64,000 bases of DNA from Prorocentrum cordatum. Lineage: Eukaryota; Sar; Dinophyceae; Prorocentrales; Prorocentraceae. Location of the stretch: NCBI GenBank assembly GCA_963575745.1, contig CAUYUJ010021148.1, forward strand, positions 640,032-704,031, given 5' to 3'. The notes under the pieces are model-generated. The model made no database searches. It saw only the letters and a list, made by a program, of their open reading frames with translations, and was not told the DNA's origin. Shown piece after piece: positions 54,549-64,000 of this stretch. Both the position numbers and the translations under genes were made by a program. Within the stretch, counting starts at the first letter, position 1. Every line of letters begins with the position of its first letter.

Positions 54549-55592
54549 CCAGCATCACCATCAACCACATCATCGTCATCATCATCCTCTACCACCACCA
54601 CCTGCATCACCTTCACAAACATCGTCACCACCATCATCCGCATCCTCATCATCATAATCTGCAGCAGCTGCATCACCATGATCAACAGCAACAGCATCAG
54701 CATCAGCATCATCCTCCTCATCATCATCCACCTCCTCGTCATCATCAGCATCATCATCATCACCATAATCAGCATCGTTTTCATCACCATCAGCATCAGC
54801 ATAAGCATCCGCATCAGCATCACCACGAGCATCAGCAACATCAGCATCATAACCATCATCCCCACCACCATCATCATCATTATCATCAGGATCAGCAGCA
54901 GCATCATCAGAATCGGCATCAGCAGCATCACCACCATCCGTATCATCACCCTCAGCATCATCATCATCTACAGCATCATGACCAGCACCAGCATCATCAT
55001 CATCCTGATTGTCATCATCAGACTCAGCATCTCCATCACCAGTATCTTCAGCATCACCCACATCGTCCTCATCATCACCATCATCGTCATCGTCACCAGA
55101 ATCATCATCATCATCATCACCACCGTCATCACCATCACCATCATCACCAGCACCATCATGATCAGCATCATTATCACCATCATCGTCATCGTCCGCATCA
55201 ACATCGCAATCGTCATCGTCATCGCCATCCTCATCACAGTCACCATCATCATCAGCAGTATCAGCATCCTCATCACCAGTAGAAGCATCATCCTCATTAT
55301 CATCATCATGGTCGTCAGCTTCACCACCAGCACCAACTTCTTCATCATCGGCACCGTCATCGCCATCGTCAGCATCATCGTCATCATCACCATCATGATG
55401 AGCATCATTACCATCACCATCATCAGCAGCATCATCATACGTATCCTAATCCCCCGCCACATCATCATCGCCAGCATCGGCATCGTCATCGTCACCGTCG
55501 CCAGCATCAACATTATCACAATCACCTTCGCCATCGCCGGCACCATGACCACCGTCATGACCATGATCGTCATGCTTTTCATTAGTATCAGT

Positions 55593-55626
<34 letters not shown>

Positions 55627-56155
55627 CCAGCACCATCACCATCATCGCCACCATCCTCACCACCATCATTAGCAGCATCATCACCACCACCACCACTATC
55701 ACCCCAACCGCCACCACCACCACCATCACCATGATGATGATCAGGATCATGATCATGATCAGCATCAGCATCATCATCGTCAGCATCATCATCATCATCA
55801 TCAGCAGCAGCACCGTCATCCTCATCCGCATCCCCATCATCAGCATCAGCAGCATCATCACCATCACCATCACCATCACAATCCTCACCATCATCATCAT
55901 CACCACCATCGCCATCATCGTTAGCATCGTCGTCATCATCAGCAGCATCATCATCGTGATCATCAGCATCATGGCCCACATCCGCATCAACATTTGCATC
56001 CGCATCCGCATCAGCATCAGCATCCGCACCCGTATCATCCTCCTCCTCCTCCCTTTCCCCCCTCCTCCTCCTCCTCCTCCTCATCCTCCTCCTCCTCCTC
56101 ATCCTCATCCTCCTCCTCCTCCTCCTCCTCCTACTCCTCCCCCCCCTCCTCCGCC
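53996..56155. repeat. CTC then CAT-type trinucleotide tract to the gap
   Basis: CTC-rich to about 54435, CAT/CAG/CAC-rich to about 56035, then CTC-rich up to the N gap. Same kind of DNA as 50.6-53.4 kb. Confidence 0.95.
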
Positions 56156-56255
56156 NNNNNNNNNNNNNNNNNNNNNNNNNNNNNNNNNNNNNNNNNNNNN
56201 NNNNNNNNNNNNNNNNNNNNNNNNNNNNNNNNNNNNNNNNNNNNNNNNNNNNNNN
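56156..56255. other. Assembly gap (100 N)
   Basis: Exactly 100 N. The round length suggests an arbitrary scaffold gap. It falls inside a CTC microsatellite, so the real length is unknown. Confidence 1.
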
Positions 56256-56286
56256 TGTTCCCCCTGTAGACGGACAGGCCCGACTT
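56256..56286. mobile_element. Partial foldback element arm, copy 2
   Basis: TCCCCCTGTAGACGGACAGG and CCCGACTT match the right arm of 62911-63095. The rest of the element would lie in the gap. Confidence 0.5.
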
Positions 56287-57600
56287 GACATCGCGCGTCC
56301 TCCGACAGGGCTTGGCCTGGCCAGGGCCGGGGCCGGGCGCGCCGCCCGCAGCAGCCCACCCCCCCCCCCTGGGGAGGCTCCCGTCGTCGCCGGGCCCCGC
56401 GGACGCGCGCAGCAGCGCGTCCTCGCGGGGCGAGGGGCCCCCCTCCGGCTTCGGGCAAGTCATGGCCGGCGGCACGTGCGCGGCCCAGGGGGAGGGGGGG
56501 GGGCAGGGACGTAATGAAATAAGAGAAGAGGCGCCATGAGATCTGGGGAAGCATCGTGGCCCCGGCCATGCTATCCGCCCCCTCCCCCCTAGTCATCACC
56601 CCCCTCTTTGCCGCCCCCTCGCGCTGCTGCTGCTCCCCCTGCCGGGGAGGCGCGAGACTCGGGGGTTCGGGGGACTCGCGCGGGCCCCTCGGGGGCCGCG
56701 CAGAGAGAGCAGAAATTCCATCCTCCCCACAGTGAGCGGTTTCCGATTCGGCGCTTCGGCCTTGGGCGGAAGGGGGGGGGGGAGAGGGTCTGGCTCAGGA
56801 CCTCTGCTTGCTGCGACTGTTTGCAACCGTGCGTCCTATGGGGGAGACCCAACCGGCTCGAAACAGGCGCCAAAAACAGCCAAGATCCACTCCATGGGGA
56901 GGGGGGGCGAAGGGGGGGGGGGCGAGGGCCCGCGCCGATCGGCAAAACAATGAATAAGAAAACGATCACAGAATCATCCCGACACGCGAAGATGTTCAGT
57001 GAACGCACCCAAAGGAAGAATCCAACAGGGCAGGGCTGTTTAGTAAACGCCCACGGCCGTGTGCAGCAAGCGCCGATGATCGGGTCCGGGCTCCTCCCTT
57101 GATTGAAGGGAGTGGCGAAGCCCCATCTGGATTTTAAGATTTTGGCGCGAGCTCCCGCTGCAGACCTCCCACGAAACCTGGACCGTCCACCTTCAGGACG
57201 GGCCCGCCAGAAACCGCGTCGGGAGGCCTGGGCTCCTGCGAACTCGAGCCTTGCGCTTCCCCGACCCCGCTGCTCCTGCTCCTGATCCCTTCGGCAGGCT
57301 CGTGCCGCGACGACCCCACCACGCGGACTCCCGACGACGCGCGGGCCGCTCCACCCTCAAAAGACCGGCAGGCTCTCGATCGCCAGACATCGCTCCATGC
57401 CGGCCGTGCATAGTCCCTGTCTCTTGCTGTCCTTGGTGCCCTCCTGGCGGGGGGCGCTTTTTTCAGCCTGGAGCGCCCCCGCGCTGCGGGCCGCTGCCGC
57501 CTGCGCCGAACGCGACGGCACGAGCCGACCCCTTTCGTCTCCTGCAAAAAACGTCGTCCTCCGGAGCGCTCACAAGAGGGAAGGAGGAGGCCAGGAGGGC
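56287..57600. other. GC-rich unassigned sequence
   Basis: No domain in any frame. Poly-G/poly-C runs are frequent (56357, 56765, 56900). Confidence 0.4.
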
Positions 57601-57780
57601 TGGCCAGAGATGGAGAGGAGAGGAGGCGGAGGAGGCGGCCAAGGAAGAGGAGGAGGCGTGAGGCGGATGGGGGCGAGGAGGGAGGAGGAGGAGTAAGAGG
57701 TGGATGAAGAGCGGAGGAGGATGAGGATGGAGAGGAGGAGAGGTAGGAGGAGGCGGGGCGGAGGAGGAGGAGGGAGGCTC
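57601..57780. repeat. GGA-rich degenerate tract
   Basis: GGAGGA/GAGGAGGCGG triplets with interruptions. Confidence 0.75.
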
Positions 57781-58435
57781 TGGAACGGATTGTCCTCCTC
57801 GTCCCACGTCCTCCCTCGACATCAAGCGAAAGTTTTCCCCACGGCGTGGCGGCGCCCCAGGACCCCAAACGTTTCCATGCTCGCGCCGGAATTGGCGACT
57901 GCATACACACAAAGATTGGGCCCCGTGGGCCGCGCATCGCGCGTCGACCAGCATGAAACGCCTGCGTTCGAGTTCGAGGAGGGGCTGTAGCCCCCTGGAG
58001 GCCGGCCGCGGCGGCGGAGCTCTTTCGCGAGGCCCCTGTGTCTGCCCCCGAGAAGAGGATAACTAGGACCCCCAATGGGAAGCGCGCCTGCAGGGCCCGC
58101 GAGGTGCCGACGGAGCCGTGGGCGGCGGGCCGGCCGGAGCGGAGGCGGCGCCGCTTCCTCGGGTTCGCTCTCGGCGGCGCCCACTTGGCAAAGAGAGGGA
58201 TGCGGTTTTGCTCCCGAGCGGCTCTTTCGGCCTCCGTGCTGCTCCATGGGGGCCCCACTGGACCCACGAGACGGGCCCAAGAGAGGCCTCTTGGGAGCCT
58301 CAGGGGCCGCCTTTGGCCCCGGGCGCGCTCTCGGCGACGCCACAATGTCGGCGGCGAGCGAGGGTGGGAGGTGAGGAGGAGGAGGCCCTCTCAGAAGGCG
58401 GCGGGGCTTCTCAGAAGCCCCTCGCGCTTTCTGAA
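57781..58435. other. GC-rich unassigned sequence
   Basis: No gene recognised; overlapping open frames on both strands. Confidence 0.35.
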
Positions 58436-58500
58436 AGGTTTTGTCTGCGTCTTCGAAGGAGGCCCAGAGACCTTCTCAGAAGGCCAGGGGGGACTACCGA
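58436..58500 (+). repeat. Dispersed repeat with TTTTGTCTGCGTCTTCG, copy 1
   Basis: An inverted partner lies at 59760-59820 (AAGACGCAGACAAAATCTC). Both carry TCTCAGAAGGCC words nearby. Confidence 0.6.
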
Positions 58501-58543
58501 GCCTTCTAGGAAGAAAGTATAAACGTGAACGTTTGGCTCTCAG

Positions 58544-58656
58544 CGCGGATTTCTTGGATCTGCGATGGGCCCCCCTCCCTGGCGCGCGGAGCGCGCCAGT
58601 GGTGGCGCCGGAGGCGCCGCCAGGGGGGGCCCAGCGCGGATCCCGAGAAATCCGCG
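58544..58656. mobile_element. Long hairpin (foldback-like) element
   Basis: Left arm CGCGGATTTCTTGGATC plus GATGGGCCCCCCTCCCTGGCG pairs with the right arm CGCCAGGGGGGGCCC plus GGATCCCGAGAAATCCGCG. A GGCGCGCGGAGCGCGCC palindrome sits in the middle. A one-armed relative lies at 63482-63545. Confidence 0.65.
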
Positions 58657-58734
58657 TGGAAGTCCAAAAGTTATGTCTATGGCGTTTTGTTTTTCCTTCG
58701 ACTACATTCCAAAGAATCGGAGACGTCCCCCCCC

Positions 58735-58985
58735 CCCCCTAGCTCACTTCGGTGGGCTTGTTTTATTCCACCACACCACCACCAACCACCACCAATAATA
58801 GAGGGTGGAAGGGGTCCTCCGCCACCTCCCTCCTCCTGCTCCTTCTCCTCCTCCTTCTTCTCCTCCCCCCCCTCCTCCCCCTCCTCCATCCTTCTTCCTC
58901 CTCCTCCTCCTCCTCCTCCACCTCCTCCTCATCATCATCCACCTCCCTCCCCCCTCCAACTTATGGTGGTGGTGGTGGTGGTGAA
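58735..58985. repeat. ACC, CTC and GGT trinucleotide patches
   Basis: A run of C at 58727-58739, CACCACCACC at 58770-58795, CTC at 58825-58935 and GGTGGTGGT at 58965-58981. Mixed microsatellite. Confidence 0.85.
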
Positions 58986-59159
58986 AAACAAGCCAATCAT
59001 CACTTCCCCCCTGGGCGCGCCGCCGAACTTGGCAGAGAGAGGGCTCGGCACCCAGGGGCAGAGCCGAGGGCTTGGCGGCGCAGCGGGGCGGCGGCGACGC
59101 CCCTGGGGCCACCGGCCGCCTCCTCTCCTGCTGCTGCTCCTCCTCCTGGCGCAATAGTT

Positions 59160-59347
59160 TCCTGCAGGAAGAGCTTGGCCACAAGACACCTTCCGCGAGG
59201 AGCCCAACCCTGAGACCCCAGGACGTCCACTGATTCCCGGGTGTGGGAGCGTCACGCTTTCCAGCAGTAGCAGAACCATCCAAAGACAAGAAACCTGGGG
59301 GACCCGGGAGGCGAGCAGGGTGTTTCTTGGCATGGGTTTCCACTGTA
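59160..59347 (-). repeat. Dispersed repeat, copy B (relative of 6873-7000)
   Basis: The minus strand reads ACAGTGGAAACCCATGCCAAG, AAACACCCTGCTCG and GGAAGGTGTCTTGTGG in the order of copy A. Confidence 0.6.
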
Positions 59348-59349
59348 CC

Positions 59350-59695
59350 CTCCCCATGCCCCTCCTCCTCCTCCTCCTCCCTCCACTTGCTATCCTTCCT
59401 CCTCCTCCTCCTCCTCACCCTCCTCCTCATCCTTCTCTCCTCTTCCTCCCTGCGTTACCCTCCACATTCCCCTCTTTGCTCCTCTCCTCCTCCTTCCTCC
59501 TCCTCTCCTCCTCCTCCTACTCCTCCTCCTCCTCCTCCTCCTACCCCTCCCCCTCCCTCCCTCTCACCCTCCCTCCCCCTCCTCCCCCTCCTCCTCCTCT
59601 GCCTCCTCCTCCTCCTCCTCTCTCCTCCTGCGTCTCATCCTTCCATCCTCCTCCTCTCCTCCTCATTCTCCTCCCTCCCCCTCCACCTCCAGAAA
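59350..59695. repeat. (CTC)n microsatellite
   Basis: Interrupted CTC/TCC triplets, about 340 bases. Confidence 0.95.
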
Positions 59696-59759
59696 ATCTT
59701 TGATCGGCGGCGCGGCGCGCCCAGGGGGGGGGGAGTGAACATGGGCGGGCCTTCTCAGA

Positions 59760-59820
59760 AGGTTCCGAGGTCTCCCGCCCCAGCTTAAGCCTTCTCCGAA
59801 GACGCAGACAAAATCTCTCA
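59760..59820 (-). repeat. Dispersed repeat with TTTTGTCTGCGTCTTCG, copy 2 (inverted)
   Basis: The reverse complement carries TTTTGTCTGCGTCTTCGGAG as in 58436-58460. Confidence 0.6.
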
Positions 59821-59892
59821 GAAGGCCTTCTCCTTCGCACTCCCCCCCCATCGCTCGCTGCCGCCTGAGGCGGGGGATGGAGGCGAGAGTGA

Positions 59893-60106
59893 TTTGGACG
59901 CCCGAAATGGGTACGGAAAAAAGGGTACAATGCCCAACAACGAATGCTGTCCCAAACCGACAGCGGCCGCTGTTGGGCAGGCGGCCTCCTGTCTCAAATG
60001 GACACGGGCCGCGGCGGCGCAGACAGCGAGTCCTGTTCAAAATGACCAGGAACTGGTGTTGGGCATTGTGCCCAACTCTTCCCGTACCTATTTCCTTCGT
60101 GCCGAG
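59893..60106. mobile_element. Inverted-repeat element flanked by 18-base direct repeats
   Basis: GGATGGAGGCGAGAGTGA is present at 59875-59892 and 60107-60124. Inside, GAAATGGGTACGGAAAAAAG with GTACAATGCCCAACA (59905-59941) is the inverted counterpart of TGTTGGGCATTGTGCCCAAC with CCCGTACCTATTTCC (60056-60095). About 115 bases separate the arms. MITE-like; 18 bases is long for a target duplication. Confidence 0.6.
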
Positions 60107-60261
60107 GGATGGAGGCGAGAGTGAAAGAGAAAGGGGCCCCCCTCCAGGCGAGACCCCGGCGGACCCAGCCGGGCGCACAGGGCGCCCCACGAGGCGCCCA
60201 CGGGCGCCCTGCCCCGTCCCGAGGAAGTTTTTCTGGCTCGGCGACATGCGAGCAGAATGCT

Positions 60262-60400
60262 GGATGACGATTAATAAAAAAAGGGAAGAGCACGATTAAA
60301 ACAATAGTTTTCTGCTATTTCTGCACAATTTTCTGACTGGAGGAGAACGATTTAAAAGAATAGTTTTCCAGCCCGCGGCTGGTTTTTCTAATCGTCATCC
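60262..60400. mobile_element. Small AT-rich MITE-like element
   Basis: Perfect 12-base terminal inverted repeat GGATGACGATTA / TAATCGTCATCC enclosing about 115 AT-rich bases in GC-rich surroundings. Two internal direct repeats share ACGATT.AAA and AATAGTTTTC. A CCAGCCCGCGGCTGG hairpin (60368-60382) lies near the right end. Confidence 0.6.
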
Positions 60401-60820
60401 CGGGCGCCGCCGCGTGAACACGACCCCCGGTCATTCATGTATCGTCATCCTCCATTAATGCTGCGGAGGCCACGACGATGGACGCCCCCCCGGCGGCCTC
60501 CGAGCGAGGCCATGGGAGGCGCCGGGCAGGCCGGCGGCCCTCTCCGAGCCCTCGGAGGAGGCGCCCGCCCCCGCTGCCTTTTCCCCCCTCGGTAGGAGCG
60601 CGCCGCCGAGAGGCGGCAGGGGAGGCCCTGAGATCCTTTGTTTTCCTCGCGGGCGCAAGCGGAAGCGCAGGCGCCGGGTTGAAAGGTCTGGGCCACAGGC
60701 CGATCTAATTAGCAACGCGCGAGCCTAAAAGCACAGCCACCGAGCCCGGGAGGCCCTGAGATCCGCGCGTCGCCCTTTTTTTGCTCCGCACCGGAAACCG
60801 CTCGCTGGAGCTAGGGCGTT
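60401..60820. other. GC-rich unassigned sequence
   Basis: AGGCCCTGAGATCC occurs twice (about 60626 and 60749), otherwise no feature. Confidence 0.35.
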
Positions 60821-60980
60821 GTGGATGCCACGACAATGGACACCCTAACAGTCCTATCGTTGAATCGAAAGTGTGTTCAAAATGCCGGTAACATGTTCTA
60901 AACATACATGTTTAACACATGTTCTAGACATCTGGAAATTATTTGGCAACACGCTTCCTCTCCATTGATCGTCCTCCACA
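60821..60980. repeat. Dispersed repeat, copy 2 (copy 1 at 22616-22791)
   Basis: GTGGATGCCACGACAATGGA, AACATGT words, AGACATCTGGAAATTATTTG and GCTTCCTCTCCATTGATCGT in the same order as copy 1. Confidence 0.75.
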
Positions 60981-61129
60981 AATATAATGCATCTCCCTCA
61001 CAAGGCGCCGTTTGGCATTCACGCGCTACTCGCCGGTACACAGCACATGCAAGACGACTGGAACCTTCCGTGATTTGCCATACATACCAATAAATCCCCT
61101 CTCTTCGCGGGAGGTCGAGCAGGAGGTGG

Positions 61130-61208
61130 GTTCTCCTCCACCTCCTCCTCCCTCCTCTTCCATCATCACTATCGTAAGCAGCAGCACCACCGTCATCACA
61201 AGCATCCA

Positions 61209-61249
<41 letters not shown>

Positions 61250-61450
61250 GCAGCATCAGTATCATCATCACAATCATCATAATCATCATAATCATCATCA
61301 GCATCATTATGATCATCGTCGTCGTCATCATCGTCCTCAGCCTCCTCCTGCTCTCCCTCCTCCTCCTTCTCCTCCTCCTCATCATCAGAATCCTCTTCCA
61401 TCTCCTCCTCCTCCTCCTCATCATCCTCCTCCTCCAACCCCCCCACCTCT
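61130..61450. repeat. CTC and CAT trinucleotide tract
   Basis: CTC at 61135-61165, CAT units at about 61180-61330 and CTC at 61340-61435. Confidence 0.9.
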
Positions 61451-62380
61451 TCGCAGGAGGACGAGGGGGAGGATGTGTGTCCAAGAACGCGCCCTGCTTC
61501 GCCTCGCGCGTCAAGCCCGACACGAAAAGAAGCCGAAACCGATTTCCCGGTTGGGGGCCTCCGTTTCACGTCGGTCCCACCCCCCAATCAATCCAACGAC
61601 GTCACCGTCATCGACGTCATTGCCATCAACCTAACCACTGTCGGCATCAGCAGCACCAGCTTCCGAATCAAAAGAATCAACACAGAGCAAACAGCAACAA
61701 AATCCTCACAGTAAACTTCATCCTACGCCTACACCACTATCCACCAGCGTCATCATCAACAGAGTCATCAAAGTCAATATCGACATCAACATCTGCAGCA
61801 CACATGTTAGTATCACAGCAATATCATCAGAGCGACCGCATCAATCACCCATACCAGCACGCCCATGTATGTACAGAATCATCGTTACCTGCATCATGTC
61901 CACCTTGAGCATCAACTTCATCATGGTCATCCCCAGCACCACCACCTCCACCATCGCGGACAACACTATTCGACCACCAACACCACCAACGACAGTCGTT
62001 GCCAAGTTCTTACCTAACAGCGTCACCACATCCGTCACCGATTTCACCAACAATAACGTCGCCATCAACACCACCACCGACATCACCGACACCACCGACG
62101 CCAACCTATTCGTTATCACCACCATCATCATTCATCACCATCGTCAGCACCAGCACCGCCACTGGCGTCAAAGTCAGCATTACATTCACCCACGCCCTCC
62201 TCCACAACCTCAGCATTACCATAAGCACCATCAGCATCATCAACACCAGCATCACTATCAACCTGGTCATCTGTGCCTCCACAATCACACACAGCATCAC
62301 TCGAATTATCAGCGCGCTGACCACCATCGAGAACATGACGGGAGCTGAACACAACGTGTGCACGCGTAGACCCCAAACAG
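61451..62380. repeat. Degenerate CAC/CAT-rich DNA
   Basis: Worn CATCACCAC-type triplets from about 61590 to 62330, probably decayed microsatellite. The open frames are Thr/Ser/His/Ile-rich and not credible genes. Confidence 0.6.
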
Positions 62381-62383
62381 TAA

Positions 62384-62665
62384 GTGATTGTACTGCATGC
62401 AGAGTTGCAAGCCTTGTGGCGCAAGGTATGTGATGTAAGCTACGCGGTGCCATATGTGCAGTACAAGCTATGCGAAACAAACGATGTGGTGCAAGCTGTG
62501 TGGTGCGACCTGCGCAGGACAAAAAACGTGGTGTACTACATTTGGAGCAAGCTGCGTGGTATAAGCGTCGTGGTGTACGCTACGTGGCGGTGCAGTATCA
62601 GTGATGTGAGATGTGTGGTCGGTGTCACCTGCGTGATGTACACGTTGCGGCACGTGGTGTACATC
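62384..62665. repeat. Degenerate short tandem repeat (GTGGTGCAAGCTG type)
   Basis: Worn units of about 15 bases such as GTGGTGCAAGCTGTG, GTGGTGTACTAC and GTGGTGTACGCTACG. The remaining units after 62895 and 63096 show that the foldback element at 62911 sits in a similar array. Confidence 0.6.
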
Positions 62666-62900
62666 ATGTCCCTCCTCCGTTCGCTCCTCCTCCTTCTTTC
62701 CCTCCCCCTTTTCCCCTGCCCAGAAAATGGCAGTTGCTGCTGATCCCTCCCCCTCATTCCCCCCCCCTCCCGCCCATGCACAACATTCACAAAATAGCTG
62801 TTGCTGCTGTTCTCCCTCCTCCGTTGCCTCCCTCTGCTGTTCTCCCTCTGACCTGGCCGCGGGGCGTCCTGGTGCGCTCTTTGGGGCAAGCTCTGTGGTG
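62666..62900. other. CTCC-rich spacer
   Basis: Contains two partial repeats with TGTTGCTGCTGATCCCTCC-like and TGTTGCTGCTGTTCTCCCTC segments (62730, 62802). No gene. Confidence 0.4.
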
Positions 62901-62910
62901 AAAGCTGGGC

Positions 62911-63095
62911 TTATGTCGGGCCTGTCCCCCTACAGGGGGATTTTCGACGAACAAAAAACCCAAACATACACCAGAAAGGCCAAAAAATACTTAAAAAGAT
63001 AGTCCCCAGACTATTTTTGGACTATTTTCTGAATATGCTGGTGGTATTTACAAGTTTTCGTCGAAAATCCCCCTATAGGGGGACAGGCCCGACTT
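62911..63095. mobile_element. Foldback/MITE-like element, copy 3, with candidate 10-base target duplication
   Basis: 185 bases. Left arm GTCGGGCCTGTCCCCCTACA with GGGGGATTTTCGACGAA (62915-62951), right arm TTTTCGTCGAAAATCCCCC with TATAGGGGGACAGGCCCGAC (about 63054-63093), nearly perfect over about 37 bases. AAAGCTGGGC flanks both sides (62901-62910, 63096-63105). Caution: the surrounding array also repeats AAGCTG words. Confidence 0.75.
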
Positions 63096-63129
63096 AAAGC
63101 TGGGCGTGCGGCGTAAGCTGTGCGGCGCG

Positions 63130-63410
63130 AGCCACGCGGCAACCCAGGCGCACGAGGCGCCCACGACGCGCCCACGGGGCGAGGGCACCGGGCGAGACCT
63201 CGGCGCACACCCACCCGGCGGGCGAGGGGCGCCCACGACGCGCCCCTGGGCGGGGCAGCCGGCGAGAGACCTCGGCACACCCACCCGGCGGGCGAGGCGC
63301 CCACCGAGGCGCGAAAAACGTCGGCAGCGGCACACCCAGCCAGCGCACGAGGGGCCCGCGGGGCACCCACCAAGCCGGCAGCAGGCAGAATATCCCAGCA
63401 CACCCAGCCA
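63130..63410. repeat. GC-rich tandem repeat, about 72-78 base unit
   Basis: About three and a half units with GGGGCGCCCACGACGCGCCC, GGCGAGA.ACCTCGGC and CACACCCACCCGGCGGGCGAG. Confidence 0.8.
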
Positions 63411-63481
63411 CAAGTAGCTTCAGGCAGCCAAGGAAGAACCCCAGCCAGGCAGGCATGGATTGGGGAAGAGTGCCCCTCATC

Positions 63482-63545
63482 AGGAGCACCATCGCTCGCG
63501 CGCCAGGGAGGGGGTCCAGCGTGGATCCAAGAAATCCACACGGAC
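63482..63545 (-). repeat. Single arm related to the hairpin at 58544-58656
   Basis: The reverse complement reads GTGGATTTCTTGGATCCACG then GGACCCCCTCCCTGGCGCGC, matching the left arm of 58544-58656. Confidence 0.65.
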
Positions 63546-63547
63546 CT

Positions 63548-63592
63548 ATGACCAAGATCGGCGTCGACAACACGCCACGACATCTTGGTCAT
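63548..63592. other. Perfect-arm hairpin
   Basis: ATGACCAAGAT (63548-63558) and ATCTTGGTCAT (63582-63592) with an inner GGCGT/ACGCC stem (63560-63564, 63572-63576). Could be structured RNA or an inverted-repeat remnant; function unknown. Confidence 0.6.
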
Positions 63593-63599
63593 GGTCAGT

Positions 63600-64000
63600 G
63601 TGGTTCGTCAATCGAGCGTGCGCTGTCGCCTCTGGGTAACGCCGCCCGGCATCTCATGAACTTGCCGCACCTTGATACAGTTGGGATGCTGAAAAAAGGA
63701 ACGCTCAGTAAGGAACGAAGCCCCTTCTTGGCCCTGTAAGCGCCTCCGTGCCCCAGGAGGGCAAGAGGAACAGTACTGGAGGAGCCTAAGGAACATCGAG
63801 CCCCTTCCGAACCCCAAACTGTTCCTTATTTCAGCGTCTTGACTGTACGTCTGCACGACTTGCCCTGCCACTCCCGGGTTTGCTGCCCGTGTAAACCTGT
63901 GCGCTGCCACACGCGCGTGCGTGATCTTCATGGCCTGAGCGCCGTCCGCCGCCCAAGGCCTTCCCCCCCCCCCTTCCCCCCTCCGCGCCCCCTCGTTCTT
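63600..64000. other. Unassigned window end
   Basis: Short open frames only. TAAGGAACGAA occurs near 63710 and also near 22103 with CCCCT following, a possible small dispersed repeat. A C run ends the window. Confidence 0.3.

Noticed and set aside
50553-56288. Asp-rich, His-rich and Met/Ile-rich ORFs of up to 536 codons
   Set aside because: CAT/CTC microsatellite translated in each frame; one of them even runs through the N gap.
57130-57165. Relict spliced-leader sequence (ATTTTGGCGCGAG at about 57138)
   Set aside because: Only a partial match to the conserved dinoflagellate leader and no gene downstream; likely chance.
57134-58345. 403-codon ORF on the minus strand in GC-rich DNA
   Set aside because: Arg/Pro/Ser-rich with no domain, open mainly because of base composition and overlapped by open frames on the other strand.

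Overview
The window looks like non-genic DNA from a dinoflagellate nuclear genome. Kilobase-scale microsatellites of several kinds lie side by side (GGA, CAT, TACA, GGT), long stretches are GC- and CpG-rich, and retroelement relics and satellites dominate. There is one decayed gene of a mosaic CUB / P-T-rich / GDPHL type that I associate with dinoflagellates. No bacterial or organellar gene organisation and no rRNA or tRNA gene could be recognised. The taxon assignment is inference, not sequence identity.

Layout: 1-5000 is the 3' part of a tyrosine-recombinase (YR) retroelement relic on the minus strand (RT, RNase H). 5.3-9.0 kb holds a degenerate array, a foldback element and a 1.9 kb purine-rich microsatellite tract. 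9.1-11.5 kb is a satellite nested inside another satellite. 11.62-18.18 kb is a nearly complete APE-type LINE on the minus strand: RanBP2-like zinc finger ORF1, then endonuclease, RT, RNase H and a zinc-rich tail, broken by a stop, a (CT)n expansion and a 1-base shift. 18.2-24.3 kb is microsatellite and dispersed repeat DNA. 24.3-27.2 kb is two tandem copies of a composite repeat rich in CCAAGA-type motifs, ending in (TACA)n.

27.73-36.62 kb is the most interesting object: an 8.9 kb retrotransposon with split direct repeats A1-[gag-like, RT-RNase H, tyrosine recombinase]-B1-A2-B2, the layout of Ngaro/PAT-type elements. A1 and A2 are both 446 bases, B1 and B2 both 167 bases. The shared GGA at the two outer edges and at the B1/A2 junction is the likely recombination core. 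It sits inside a CCAAGA-type array.

37.2-37.8 kb is a second locus of the 9.6 kb satellite. 39.4-42.0 kb (minus) is a secreted mosaic protein gene or pseudogene: signal peptide, Pro/Thr stalk, two CUB-like modules, GDPHL domain. 42.1-44.4 kb is composite repeat plus (TATG)n. 45-50 kb is mixed low-complexity and composite repeat DNA. 50.6-56.15 kb is a giant CAT/CTC trinucleotide region ending at a 100-N assembly gap. 56.3-64 kb is GC-rich repeat DNA with several inverted-repeat (MITE-like) elements.

Nearly every coding relic is broken by single-base shifts. This may be real decay or assembly indel error, and raw reads would have to decide. Many long open frames in this window are products of low-complexity DNA and are not listed as genes.
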